Positions 19,068 through 26,991 of a stretch of DNA of 64,000 nt are shown piece by piece. The notes beneath the pieces are model-generated. The model had not been told where the DNA came from, searched no databases, and worked only from the letters and a program-made list of their open reading frames with translations. The stretch's first letter is position 1. Each line of letters starts with the position of its first letter. The translations under genes were made by a program, and so were the position numbers. Where the stretch lies: contig NZ_LMHY01000012.1 in assembly GCF_001429045.1 (NCBI RefSeq), forward strand, positions 358,753-422,752. Direction: 5' to 3'. This DNA is from Pseudomonas sp. Root71. Lineage in GTDB: Bacteria > Pseudomonadota > Gammaproteobacteria > Pseudomonadales > Pseudomonadaceae.

Positions 19068-19151
19068 GAGCTGCCGCAGGCTGCGATCTTTTGATCTTGA
19101 TCTTAAAAAATCGAAAGATCGCAGCCTCGTTTCACTCGACAGCTCCTACAG
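19064..19151. repeat. Inverted repeat of the TGTAGGAGCTGC...GATCTTTT family
   Basis: Two arms (TGTAGGAGCTGCCGCAGG and its complement ending AGCTCCTACAGG) each joined to GATCGCAGCC/GATCTTTTGAT sequence, between convergent thrH and pabB. This is the second REP-like family of the window. Confidence 0.85.
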
Positions 19152-19161
19152 GGGTAGGGTT

Positions 19162-20505
19162 TCAGAGGTTCTGCAGAGTTTCGAGCAACACCTTCACCTT
19201 GGTGATCGACTCCTGATACTCAGCCTGCCACTCCGAGTCCGCGACAATCCCGCCACCGCCCCAGCAACACACCTGCCCGTCCTTGACCAGCAAACTGCGG
19301 ATGGCGATGGAGCTGTCCATCTCGCCGCGTACATCGAGATACAACAACGAACCGCAATACAGTCCGCGCCGGGTCGGCTCCAGTTCGTCGATGATCTGCA
19401 TGGCGCGAATCTTTGGCGCGCCGGTAATCGAGCCGCCTGGGAAGCTGCCGGCGATCAGGTCCAGAGCGTCGCGCTCATCCGCCAGTTCACCGGTGACGCT
19501 GCTCACCAGGTGATGCACGTTCGGATAGCTTTCCAGGCTGAACAGTTCCGGCACCCGTACCGAGCCGGTGCGGCAGGTGCGACCGAGGTCATTGCGCAGC
19601 AGATCGACAATCATCAGGTTTTCCGCGCGGTCCTTGGGGCTGGCCAGCAATTCGGCGGCGTTCGCGGCATCTTGCCCGGGCGTCAGGCCCCGCGGGCGAG
19701 TGCCCTTGATCGGGCGGGTTTCCACGTGGCCCTGGCTGATTTTGACGAAGCGCTCCGGCGACAGGCTGAGTACGGCATTGCCATCAGGCAAGCTCTGGAA
19801 GCCGGAAAACGGCGTCGGGCAAGCAGCGCGCAGCGCGCAGTAAGCGGCCCACGAATCACCCTGGCAGGGTGCGCGAAACCGTTGGGCGAAATTGACCTGG
19901 TAACAGTCGCCGGCCTGAATGTACTGCTGGATGCGCTCGATGGCCTGTTGATACTCATCGGCGCTCAAGTCGGCAGTCATCGGGGTGAGCAGTTTGAAGG
20001 GCGCGACCTCTTGCGGTGCAGGCTGGTTGAACAGTTCGATCAGGCGCTGACACTCGCTGTCGGGCAGGGTCGGGTGGAACACCAATTGACTGGTCAGCGA
20101 CAGGTGATCGCTGATCAATGCCCAGCTGTACAAACCGAAACGCGCGTCAGGCAGTTGCAGGTCGTCAAGGGCCTGGCTCGGCAGGCGCTCCAGATGTCGG
20201 CCGAAGTCGTAACTCAGGTAGCCGATCAATCCACCGGCAAACGGCAACTCGTAAGGTGCTGGCAGAGTGGCTTCGCCCAGGCGTGTCAGGTTATCGCGCA
20301 GGCGTTGCAGGAAAGCGTCGCCACTTTCGTCGGGCGATACCGTCAGTTGTTCCAGTGGCCAGGCGCTGAGCAGGTCATAGCGACCGCGGTCGGCGCTGGG
20401 GCGGCCACTGTCGAGCAGGACGGCGCCAGGGGCATGGCGAATCGCCGCGAAATATTCGGCGGGGTTGGCGCGATAGGGCAGCGGGTGTACGGAGCAGGTC
20501 AACAT
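19162..20505 (-). CDS. pabB: Aminodeoxychorismate synthase component I
   Basis: A 447-residue chorismate-binding enzyme that makes 4-amino-4-deoxychorismate for folate synthesis, with the glutamine amidotransferase PabA supplying ammonia. The N-terminal half resembles the TrpE/PabB accessory domain (FAGGLIGYLSYDFG). The catalytic half carries the lysine of PIKGTRPRG, which marks PabB as opposed to TrpE, and the SFPGGSITGAPK and CYQVNFAQRF motifs. It starts at 20505 and lies alone between repeat elements. Confidence 0.93.
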   Translation of the reverse strand: MLTCSVHPLPYRANPAEYFAAIRHAPGAVLLDSGRPSADRGRYDLLSAWPLEQLTVSPDESGDAFLQRLRDNLTRLGEATLPAPYELPFAGGLIGYLSYDFGRHLERLPSQALDDLQLPDARFGLYSWALISDHLSLTSQLVFHPTLPDSECQRLIELFNQPAPQEVAPFKLLTPMTADLSADEYQQAIERIQQYIQAGDCYQVNFAQRFRAPCQGDSWAAYCALRAACPTPFSGFQSLPDGNAVLSLSPERFVKISQGHVETRPIKGTRPRGLTPGQDAANAAELLASPKDRAENLMIVDLLRNDLGRTCRTGSVRVPELFSLESYPNVHHLVSSVTGELADERDALDLIAGSFPGGSITGAPKIRAMQIIDELEPTRRGLYCGSLLYLDVRGEMDSSIAIRSLLVKDGQVCCWGGGGIVADSEWQAEYQESITKVKVLLETLQNL

Positions 20506-20615
20506 GGGCGGGGGAAGTCAGCCATCGAGGCGGGGTGGCGATTGTAGACCTCTGTAGGATTTGGTCCTAGAGGGATGTCGGAAAGAGGCATATTGGTAAT
20601 GGCCGAAATGTAACT

Positions 20616-20647
20616 CTGTGGCGAGGGAGCTTGCTCCCTCGCCACAG
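20616..20647. repeat. Perfect 15-bp palindrome (REP-like)
   Basis: CTGTGGCGAGGGAGC and its exact complement are separated by TT, just after the ligase stop at 20651 on the minus strand. It resembles a single full REP hairpin. It may also stop transcription or protect the 3' end of the downstream operon. Confidence 0.85.
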
Positions 20648-20650
20648 GGA

Positions 20651-21637
20651 TCAGCCTTCGACCGCGGGAATATGCCCAAACATCTCCTGCACAAACGCCA
20701 CGCGTTCTTCGACCGTTTCGGTCACGCCACGGGCCTTCAGGTCTTCCAGCCGCGCCTCGACCGCATGCGTACGCAGCGTCAGGCCGCAGTCATTGGCAAT
20801 CTGGATATTCAGCCCCGGCCGGGCGTTGAGCTCCAGAATCAGCGGGCCTTTTTCCTGGTCCAGGACCATGTCGACACCGATGTAGCCCAGGCCGCACAAC
20901 TCATGGCAGCCAGCGGCGAGTTTCATGAAACCGTCCCAGTAGGGCAGTTGCACGCCATCTACTGCGTTCGTGGTGTCCGGGTGTTTGTTGATGATGTTGT
21001 TCAGCCAGGTGCCGCGCAGGGTCAGGCCGGTGGCCAGGTCCACGCCGACACCGATGGCGCCCTGGTGCAGGTTCGCCTTGCCGTTGGACTGGCGCGTCGG
21101 CAGGCGCAACATGGCCATCACCGGGTAGCCCATCAACACAATGATGCGGATGTCCGGCACGCCTTCATAGCTGATGCTCTTGAAGATCTGGTCCGGAATC
21201 ACCCGGTATTCGATCAGCGCCCGGTCGCGGTGACCGCCCAGGGAGTACAGGCCGGTCAGGATGCTGGAAACCTGGTGCTCGATTTCCTCATGGCTGATGA
21301 TCCGGCCGGACACCGTGCGATAACGTCCTTCAAAGCGGTCGGCGATCACCAGGATGCCATCACCGCCAGCGCCCTGGGCCGGCTTGATCACGAAGTCACT
21401 GCGTGCGCCGATGATCTCTTCGAGATTGTCGATTTCCTTCTCGGTGGAAATCACCCCATAGAGTTCCGGCACATGAATGCCGGCGGCGATGGCGCGTTCC
21501 TTGGTGATGATCTTGTCATCGACGATCGGGTACAGGCTGCGCTTGTTGTACTTGAGCACGTAGTCTGCGTTGCGCCGATTGATCCCCATGATGCCCCGGG
21601 CTTCCAGGGCCTTCCAGGTCTTCCAGAGGCCGAACAT
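20651..21637 (-). CDS. RimK-like alpha-L-glutamate ligase (ATP-grasp)
   Basis: A 328-residue ATP-grasp ligase of the alpha-L-glutamate-ligase-like family. FVIKPAQGAGGDGILVI is the ATP-binding loop, ALIEYRVIPDQIF the adenine-binding region, and LILELNARPGLNIQ the Mg-binding Asn/Glu motif. It would join an amino acid or amine to a carboxylate through an acyl phosphate; the substrate is unknown. Its ATG shares one base with the stop of the inactive transglutaminase/7TM gene, and a retropepsin-like protease lies upstream. The three are therefore translated as one operon and likely act on the same peptide or envelope component. Confidence 0.9.
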   Translation of the reverse strand: MFGLWKTWKALEARGIMGINRRNADYVLKYNKRSLYPIVDDKIITKERAIAAGIHVPELYGVISTEKEIDNLEEIIGARSDFVIKPAQGAGGDGILVIADRFEGRYRTVSGRIISHEEIEHQVSSILTGLYSLGGHRDRALIEYRVIPDQIFKSISYEGVPDIRIIVLMGYPVMAMLRLPTRQSNGKANLHQGAIGVGVDLATGLTLRGTWLNNIINKHPDTTNAVDGVQLPYWDGFMKLAAGCHELCGLGYIGVDMVLDQEKGPLILELNARPGLNIQIANDCGLTLRTHAVEARLEDLKARGVTETVEERVAFVQEMFGHIPAVEG

Positions 21638-23172
21638 CAGGCGTCAGCCTTTTTCAGGAAGGCCTTGAAACGCACCAGTTCAGTCAGGCGATAACCGCGA
21701 TAACGACCCATGGCCAGCATGAAGCCCACCAGGATCAGCAGGATCGCCGGGAAAGTGAACACGAAGTACACCAGTTCCGGCACGGTCATGATCAGGTGCG
21801 CCAGGGATGCGGCGAACAGGGTGCCGATCGCCACTTTCATGGCATGGCCACCGCCGCGTTCTTCCCAGGTGATCGACAGGCGTTCGATGGTCATGGTCAG
21901 GATCACCATCGGGAACAGCGCCACCGACAAGCCGCGTTCCAGGCCGAGTTTATGGCTGAACAGGCTGATGGCCGCAATCAGCACCACCACGAACGTCAGC
22001 ACCACCGACAACCTGGGCAGCATTTGCAGTTTCAGGTGTTCGAGGTAGGAGCGCAGCGACAGGCCCAGCGCCGTGATGATGGTAAACAGCATGATACCGA
22101 AGCCGAGCTGGGTTTCGCGGAAGGCCAGGGCTATCAGCACCGGGGTGAAGGTGCCCAGGGTCTGGATGCCGATCAGGTTACGCAGGATCAGGATCACCAG
22201 CACGCCGATCGGGATCATCACCATGATCATGAAGGTCTGCTGGGTTTGCAGCGGCAGGCCGTACAGCGAGTACTCGAGGAAGTTGGCGTCGGTGTTTTCG
22301 TCGGTCAGCTTGGCCAGGCGAATGGCGTTCATTTCGCTGTTGTTCAGGCTGAAGGTCACGTTGGCTTTCTTGCCGCCATCGACGGTGATCAGGTTTTCGT
22401 CGCCGCTCCACCACAGCAGGCGGTCGGTCGGCAGGCCCTGTTCACCGGTTTCCGGGTTGAAGTACAGCCAGTCGGTGCCGTTGAAGCTGCGCAGCCATAG
22501 TTCCGGCATTTGCGGCTGGTCGGCCACCAGGCGGATGGTGTGGACCTTCTCGATTGGCACGTGGGCGATGGACAGCAGCAACTCGACGATTTTTGCCTTG
22601 TGCGCCGCGGAGGGATCACCGGCCAGCAGCAGTTTCACGTTGTCGTCGTTGGGGTTGTTGACGCGCTTGATGGCTTCGCCGACGAAGGTTTCGACGTCGG
22701 CCGAGTGCTGGCGAATCGGTGCGAGCAGGGCTTCGGCGGCGATTTTTTCCGGGCCTTCGATGGTCATGCTGTCGCGAAAGGTCGGGCCTTTGATCTTGGC
22801 TTTTTCACCGGAATAACGCTTGGTCAGCACCAGGCGGTAATACAGCGTCTGGTTGCCTTTGGCCCGGCGTGCCGACCAGGTGACCTTGCGGTTGCCATCG
22901 ACCCGGTTCACCGCCACGCCGTAGTTGTTGGAGATGAAGCTCTCGTTGAGGCTCACGAAGTCGCGGCTCAGCGGAGGCACGAACATCTGGATCTTGACCG
23001 GGTCCTTGGCGCTGGCGACGAACTCGACCTTGGCGTCGATGTTCCACAGGTCGTCGGTGGCGTCTTCGGTCACCGGGATGCCCAGCACGAAGATCTGATA
23101 GGCCGTAACTGAAATGCCCAGCACCACCAGGATGGCGATCAGCAGTTTCAGGTGAAGGGTAAGAGAGCGCAT
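21637..23172 (-). CDS. Inactive transglutaminase fold fused to seven transmembrane helices
   Basis: A 511-residue membrane protein. One N-terminal helix (residues 7-28) leads into a periplasmic region of about 280 residues. Within it, residues 180-270 look like a transglutaminase fold, but there is no cysteine at the nucleophile position (the helix reads KIVELLLSIAHVP). From about residue 315 there are seven hydrophobic helices, starting FMIMVMIPIGVLVILIL. The architecture fits the known inactive-transglutaminase/7TM family. It sits between a retropepsin-like gene (5 bases away) and an ATP-grasp ligase (1-base overlap). It may present a periplasmic peptide or signal to its neighbours. Confidence 0.88.
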   Translation of the reverse strand: MRSLTLHLKLLIAILVVLGISVTAYQIFVLGIPVTEDATDDLWNIDAKVEFVASAKDPVKIQMFVPPLSRDFVSLNESFISNNYGVAVNRVDGNRKVTWSARRAKGNQTLYYRLVLTKRYSGEKAKIKGPTFRDSMTIEGPEKIAAEALLAPIRQHSADVETFVGEAIKRVNNPNDDNVKLLLAGDPSAAHKAKIVELLLSIAHVPIEKVHTIRLVADQPQMPELWLRSFNGTDWLYFNPETGEQGLPTDRLLWWSGDENLITVDGGKKANVTFSLNNSEMNAIRLAKLTDENTDANFLEYSLYGLPLQTQQTFMIMVMIPIGVLVILILRNLIGIQTLGTFTPVLIALAFRETQLGFGIMLFTIITALGLSLRSYLEHLKLQMLPRLSVVLTFVVVLIAAISLFSHKLGLERGLSVALFPMVILTMTIERLSITWEERGGGHAMKVAIGTLFAASLAHLIMTVPELVYFVFTFPAILLILVGFMLAMGRYRGYRLTELVRFKAFLKKADA

Positions 23173-23177
23173 TTGAA

Positions 23178-23714
23178 TTACTCGGCGGTATGAGCGTCGG
23201 TGGTGCAGGCAGGTTTGCCGGCAGCATATTTAAGGCTGGGGTCGACCAGTGCATCGAAGCGCTTGAGCGCTTCGGAGCCAATCAGTAGCGGGTATTGGAA
23301 AGCGCTGCGGTCGGTCAGGTTCACTTCGATGCTGCGCAGGGCCGAGCCCATGCAGATATCCAGTTCGATCACCGGGCGGGCGGTGTACTTCTTGCCTTCC
23401 TCCGGGTCGTAGTCGCCGGCCCGGCGCTTGATCTTGCTGACACGGGCCAGCGGGCGTTCGATCGGGTGCGAATGGGCGGCGTCGATGGCCAGGTAAAAGC
23501 GCACCCATGATTCGCCATTGCGTTTGAAACGTTTGATGTCCCGGGCGCTCAGGGAAGCGGTTTTCGCCCCGGTGTCGAGTTTGGCCGCCACTTCCAGGTC
23601 GATGCCATTGAGCGATGCGTACTCATTGAGGCCATACACGGTCTTTTCCCCGGCCATTGCGAAGCCGGGCAGGCAAAGTAAATAAAGGAAGCTTGGGAAG
23701 GGCTTGAGTCTCAT
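23178..23714 (-). CDS. Secreted retropepsin-like aspartyl protease (RimB / putative ATP-dependent zinc protease family)
   Basis: A 178-residue protein with a signal peptide (about 21 residues, ending PGFAMA) and a retropepsin-like fold. The catalytic aspartate is in AKLDTGAKTASLSA (D47, the DTGA signature) and a second strand carries YPLLIGSEALKRF. The family is often mislabelled an ATP-dependent zinc protease, but no zinc or ATP motif is visible. It is the first gene of a three-gene operon with an inactive transglutaminase/7TM protein and an ATP-grasp ligase. It would work in the periplasm, opposite the cytoplasmic ligase. Confidence 0.88.
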   Translation of the reverse strand: MRLKPFPSFLYLLCLPGFAMAGEKTVYGLNEYASLNGIDLEVAAKLDTGAKTASLSARDIKRFKRNGESWVRFYLAIDAAHSHPIERPLARVSKIKRRAGDYDPEEGKKYTARPVIELDICMGSALRSIEVNLTDRSAFQYPLLIGSEALKRFDALVDPSLKYAAGKPACTTDAHTAE

Positions 23715-23926
23715 AAATCCTGGTGCGCAGCGGTCCGACTTGATTCAAGGCCCTGGCATCGCTGCGCAAGCTCCCTCGTATGCCTGGCAGGGTTTTATGA
23801 CAGGCAGTGCAGATGTGACAAACAAATGCGGGCGGCATTCTAGCACGGTGGTTTGGTGGCGCCAGCGCTGGCCGGTGGCTATAAATAGACGGGTTGCTTC
23901 GTTGTGGTGCAACCGGTTATCAGAAG

Positions 23927-24011
23927 ATTGTCGACAATATCTATTTATCCTTTGACTGATTCGCCTGTATTCGTTAGTTTTTACGGCATTGGCTTTCAAG
24001 GTGTCGACAAT
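23927..24011 (+). promoter_or_regulatory. Candidate GntR operators of the prp operon
   Basis: A perfect 12-base palindrome ATTGTCGACAAT lies at 23927-23938, and a partial copy TGTCGACAAT at 24002-24011 ends directly at the regulator ATG. Between them is TTGACT (23952) with a weak -10-like TAGTTT 17 bases downstream. Two matching sites around a promoter fit autoregulation and operon repression by the GntR protein. Confidence 0.6.
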
Positions 24012-24731
24012 ATGCTGGATCAACTCGATCCCCCGGTTTCTACGCAAGACGATACGGAGACGCTTTCCGAGAACGTCTTCCGACGCATTCAGGCGGCTAT
24101 CGTCAAAGGCGATATCGCGCCGGGCAGCAAAATTTCCGAACCGGAACTGGCGCGTACCTACGGCATCAGCCGTGGCCCGTTGCGCGAGGCCATCCACCGT
24201 CTGGAAGGCCAGCGCCTGCTGGTTCGCGTGCCGCATGTCGGCGCACGGGTGGTGTCGCTCAACCACGCCGAACTGATTGAGCTATACGAAATCCGCGAAT
24301 CCCTGGAAGGCATGGCCTGCCGCCTGGCCGCCGAGCGCATGAGTCTCGAAGAAATCGACGAACTGCGTCGGGTCCTGGAAACCCACGAGCGCGATGAGGC
24401 GTTTCAGGCCGGGAGAGGCTACTACCAGCAGGAAGGCGATTTCGACTTCCACTACCGGATTATCCAGGGCAGCGGTAACCGCACCCTGACGCAAATGCTC
24501 TGCGGCGAGCTGTATCAACTGGTGCGTATGTACCGCATGAAGTTTTCCAGCACGCCCAATCGCCCACACCAGGCGTTCGCCGAGCACCACCGAATTCTCG
24601 ATGCCATCGCCGACCGTGACGGTGAACTGGCCGAGTTGTTGATGCGCCGTCACATCGGCGCCTCCAAACGCAACATCGCCCGTCATTACCAGGACGGCGC
24701 CAACCCGACAGCCAAACGAGGTGAGTCATGA
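24012..24731 (+). CDS. GntR-family regulator of the methylcitrate operon
   Basis: A 239-residue FadR-subfamily GntR regulator. The winged helix-turn-helix spans about residues 17-85 ([30 protein letters not shown]). It is followed by an all-helical FCD ligand domain with histidines typical of metal/carboxylate binding (DFHYRII, HHRIL, MRRHIG). Its stop overlaps the ATG of prpB by 4 bases (ATGA), so it is the first gene of the operon. The ligand is most likely 2-methylcitrate or a related acid, inferred from context. The upstream in-frame start at 23904 lies over the operator region and is rejected. Confidence 0.9.
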   Translation: MLDQLDPPVSTQDDTETLSENVFRRIQAAIVKGDIAPGSKISEPELARTYGISRGPLREAIHRLEGQRLLVRVPHVGARVVSLNHAELIELYEIRESLEGMACRLAAERMSLEEIDELRRVLETHERDEAFQAGRGYYQQEGDFDFHYRIIQGSGNRTLTQMLCGELYQLVRMYRMKFSSTPNRPHQAFAEHHRILDAIADRDGELAELLMRRHIGASKRNIARHYQDGANPTAKRGES

Positions 24732-25618
24732 GTTTGAACAAGAGCACTCCAGGCCAGCGTTTCCGCGATGCGGTCGCCAGCGAGCATCCATTGCAAGTGG
24801 TCGGCGCGATCAACGCCAACCACGCGCTGCTGGCCAAGCGCGCCGGTTTCAAGGCGATCTACCTGTCGGGTGGCGGGGTGGCTGCCGGCTCCCTCGGCCT
24901 GCCGGACCTGGGCATCACCGGCCTGGATGACGTACTGACCGACGTGCGCCGCATCACCGACGTCTGCGACCTGCCTTTGTTGGTGGACGTGGACACCGGT
25001 TTCGGTTCCTCGGCCTTCAACGTGGCCCGTACCGTGAAGTCGATGATCAAGTTCGGCGCGGCGGCGATTCATATCGAGGACCAGGTCGGCGCCAAGCGTT
25101 GCGGCCACCGTCCTAATAAAGAGATCGTGACCCAGCAGGAAATGGTCGATCGCATCAAGGCGGCGGTCGATGCCCGTACCGACGACAGCTTCGTGATCAT
25201 GGCCCGTACCGACGCCCTGGCGGTGGAAGGCCTGGAATCTGCCCTGGATCGCGCCGCTGCCTGCATCGAAGCCGGCGCCGACATGATTTTCCCGGAAGCC
25301 ATCACCGAACTGGACATGTACAAGCTGTTCGCCAGCCGCGTGAAAGCGCCAATCCTGGCCAACATCACCGAATTCGGCGCGACGCCGCTGTACACCACCG
25401 AGCAACTCGCCGCTGTCGACGTGTCGCTGGTGCTGTACCCGCTGTCGGCCTTCCGCGCCATGAACAAGGCCGCGGAAAACGTCTACACCGCGCTGCGCCG
25501 CGATGGCACGCAGGCGAATGTCATCGACACCATGCAGACCCGCATGGAGCTTTACGATCGCATCGACTACCACACCTTCGAGCAGAAGCTCGATGCGTTG
25601 TTCGCCGCGAAGAAGTAA
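24728..25618 (+). CDS. prpB: Methylisocitrate lyase
   Basis: A 296-residue isocitrate-lyase superfamily enzyme that splits 2-methylisocitrate into pyruvate and succinate, the last step of the methylcitrate cycle. The catalytic loop is AKRCGH with the reactive cysteine. DVDTGFG provides metal ligands, and [10 protein letters not shown] is the N-terminal substrate segment. The length is standard. It overlaps the GntR gene and precedes prpC by 42 bases. Confidence 0.96.
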   Translation: MSLNKSTPGQRFRDAVASEHPLQVVGAINANHALLAKRAGFKAIYLSGGGVAAGSLGLPDLGITGLDDVLTDVRRITDVCDLPLLVDVDTGFGSSAFNVARTVKSMIKFGAAAIHIEDQVGAKRCGHRPNKEIVTQQEMVDRIKAAVDARTDDSFVIMARTDALAVEGLESALDRAAACIEAGADMIFPEAITELDMYKLFASRVKAPILANITEFGATPLYTTEQLAAVDVSLVLYPLSAFRAMNKAAENVYTALRRDGTQANVIDTMQTRMELYDRIDYHTFEQKLDALFAAKK

Positions 25619-25660
25619 GTCGAATAACTCCCTAATAAATTCAAGAAACTGGAGGCAGAA

Positions 25661-26788
25661 ATGGCCGAAGCAAAAGTACTCAGTGGCGCCGGGCTCCGTG
25701 GCCAGGTTGCCGGGCAAACCGCACTGTCCACCGTGGGCCAGTCGGGTGCCGGTCTGACCTATCGTGGTTATGACGTTCGTGAACTGGCGGCTGACGCACA
25801 GTTCGAAGAAGTGGCCTACCTGCTGCTGTACGGCGAACTGCCGAGCAAGGCACAACTGAATGCCTACATCACCAAGCTGAGCAAGCTGCGTGACCTGCCG
25901 CAGGCGCTCAAGGAAGTGCTGGAGCGCATCCCCGCCGACGCCCACCCGATGGACGTGATGCGCACTGGCTGCTCGTTCCTGGGTAACCTGGAGCCGGAGA
26001 ACAACTTCTCCGAGCAGCACGACAAGACCGACCGCCTGCTGGCCGCGTTCCCGGCGATCATGACCTACTGGTATCGCTTCAGCCACGAAGGCAAGCGCAT
26101 CGATTGCGTGAGCGACGAGCAGTCCATCGGCGGCCACTTCCTGCACCTGCTGCACGGCAAGAAGCCGAGTGAACTGCACGTCAAGGTGATGAACGTTTCA
26201 CTGATCCTCTACGCAGAGCACGAATTCAACGCGTCGACCTTCACCGCGCGTGTTTGCGCATCGACCCTGTCCGATCTTTACTCTTGCATCACCGCAGCCA
26301 TCGGCTCGCTGCGCGGTCCGCTGCACGGCGGCGCCAACGAAGCGGCGATGGAAATGATCGAGCGCTTCTCGTCGCCGGAAGACGCGATCAAGGGCACCCT
26401 CGGCATGCTCGAGCGCAAGGACAAGATCATGGGCTTCGGCCACGCGATCTATAAGGACAACGATCCGCGCAACGAAGTGATCAAGGGCTGGTCGAAAAAA
26501 CTCGCTGACGAAGTGGGCGACAAGGTGTTGTTCCCGGTGTCCGAGGCCATCGACAAGACCATGTGGGAGCAGAAGAAACTGTTCCCGAACGCCGACTTCT
26601 ACCATGCCTCGGCGTACCACTTCATGGGCATCCCGACCAAGTTGTTCACACCGATCTTCGTCTGCTCGCGCCTGACCGGCTGGGCCGCCCACGTGTACGA
26701 ACAACGTGCCAACAACCGCATCATCCGTCCAAGCGCCGAGTACACCGGCGTTGAACAGCGCAAGTTCGTACCAATCGAACAACGCTGA
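25661..26788 (+). CDS. prpC: 2-methylcitrate synthase
   Basis: A 375-residue citrate-synthase family enzyme joining propionyl-CoA and oxaloacetate. Catalytic histidines are in GPLHGGANE and MGFGHAIYK, and the aspartate lies in the FYHASAYHFMG region. It is shorter than the housekeeping citrate synthase (about 430 residues), as is usual for PrpC. A GGAGG ribosome-binding site precedes the ATG. A REP pair separates it from acnD. Confidence 0.95.
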   Translation: MAEAKVLSGAGLRGQVAGQTALSTVGQSGAGLTYRGYDVRELAADAQFEEVAYLLLYGELPSKAQLNAYITKLSKLRDLPQALKEVLERIPADAHPMDVMRTGCSFLGNLEPENNFSEQHDKTDRLLAAFPAIMTYWYRFSHEGKRIDCVSDEQSIGGHFLHLLHGKKPSELHVKVMNVSLILYAEHEFNASTFTARVCASTLSDLYSCITAAIGSLRGPLHGGANEAAMEMIERFSSPEDAIKGTLGMLERKDKIMGFGHAIYKDNDPRNEVIKGWSKKLADEVGDKVLFPVSEAIDKTMWEQKKLFPNADFYHASAYHFMGIPTKLFTPIFVCSRLTGWAAHVYEQRANNRIIRPSAEYTGVEQRKFVPIEQR

Positions 26789-26829
26789 ATGGTGGAGGTC
26801 GGCACCGGGATCTGAAATCAACGCAGATC

Positions 26830-26923
26830 CCTGTGGGAGCGAGCTTGCTCGCGATGACGGGCTGACATTCAACATCAATGTCGGCAGTTACATCGCTATC
26901 GCGAGCAAGCTCGCTCCCACAGT
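26830..26923. repeat. REP pair inside the prp operon
   Basis: CTGTGGGAGCGAGCTTGCTC and its complement, about 40 bases apart, in the 203-base prpC-acnD gap. The hairpins could adjust mRNA stability between the two halves of the operon. Confidence 0.9.
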
Positions 26924-26991
26924 GGATGGTGTGAACTTCAAGTCTGGTGCCAGGCCCCACCTTTTGTAACTACCGTGACCGAGTCCTGACG

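Noticed and set aside
23904..24011. Longer start for the GntR regulator at 23904
   Set aside because: It would translate through the palindromic operator and promoter, and the extra residues lack similarity to the family.
26830..26923. CRISPR-like repeat
   Set aside because: These are two inverted arms of a REP element, not direct repeats with unique spacers. No cas gene is present.
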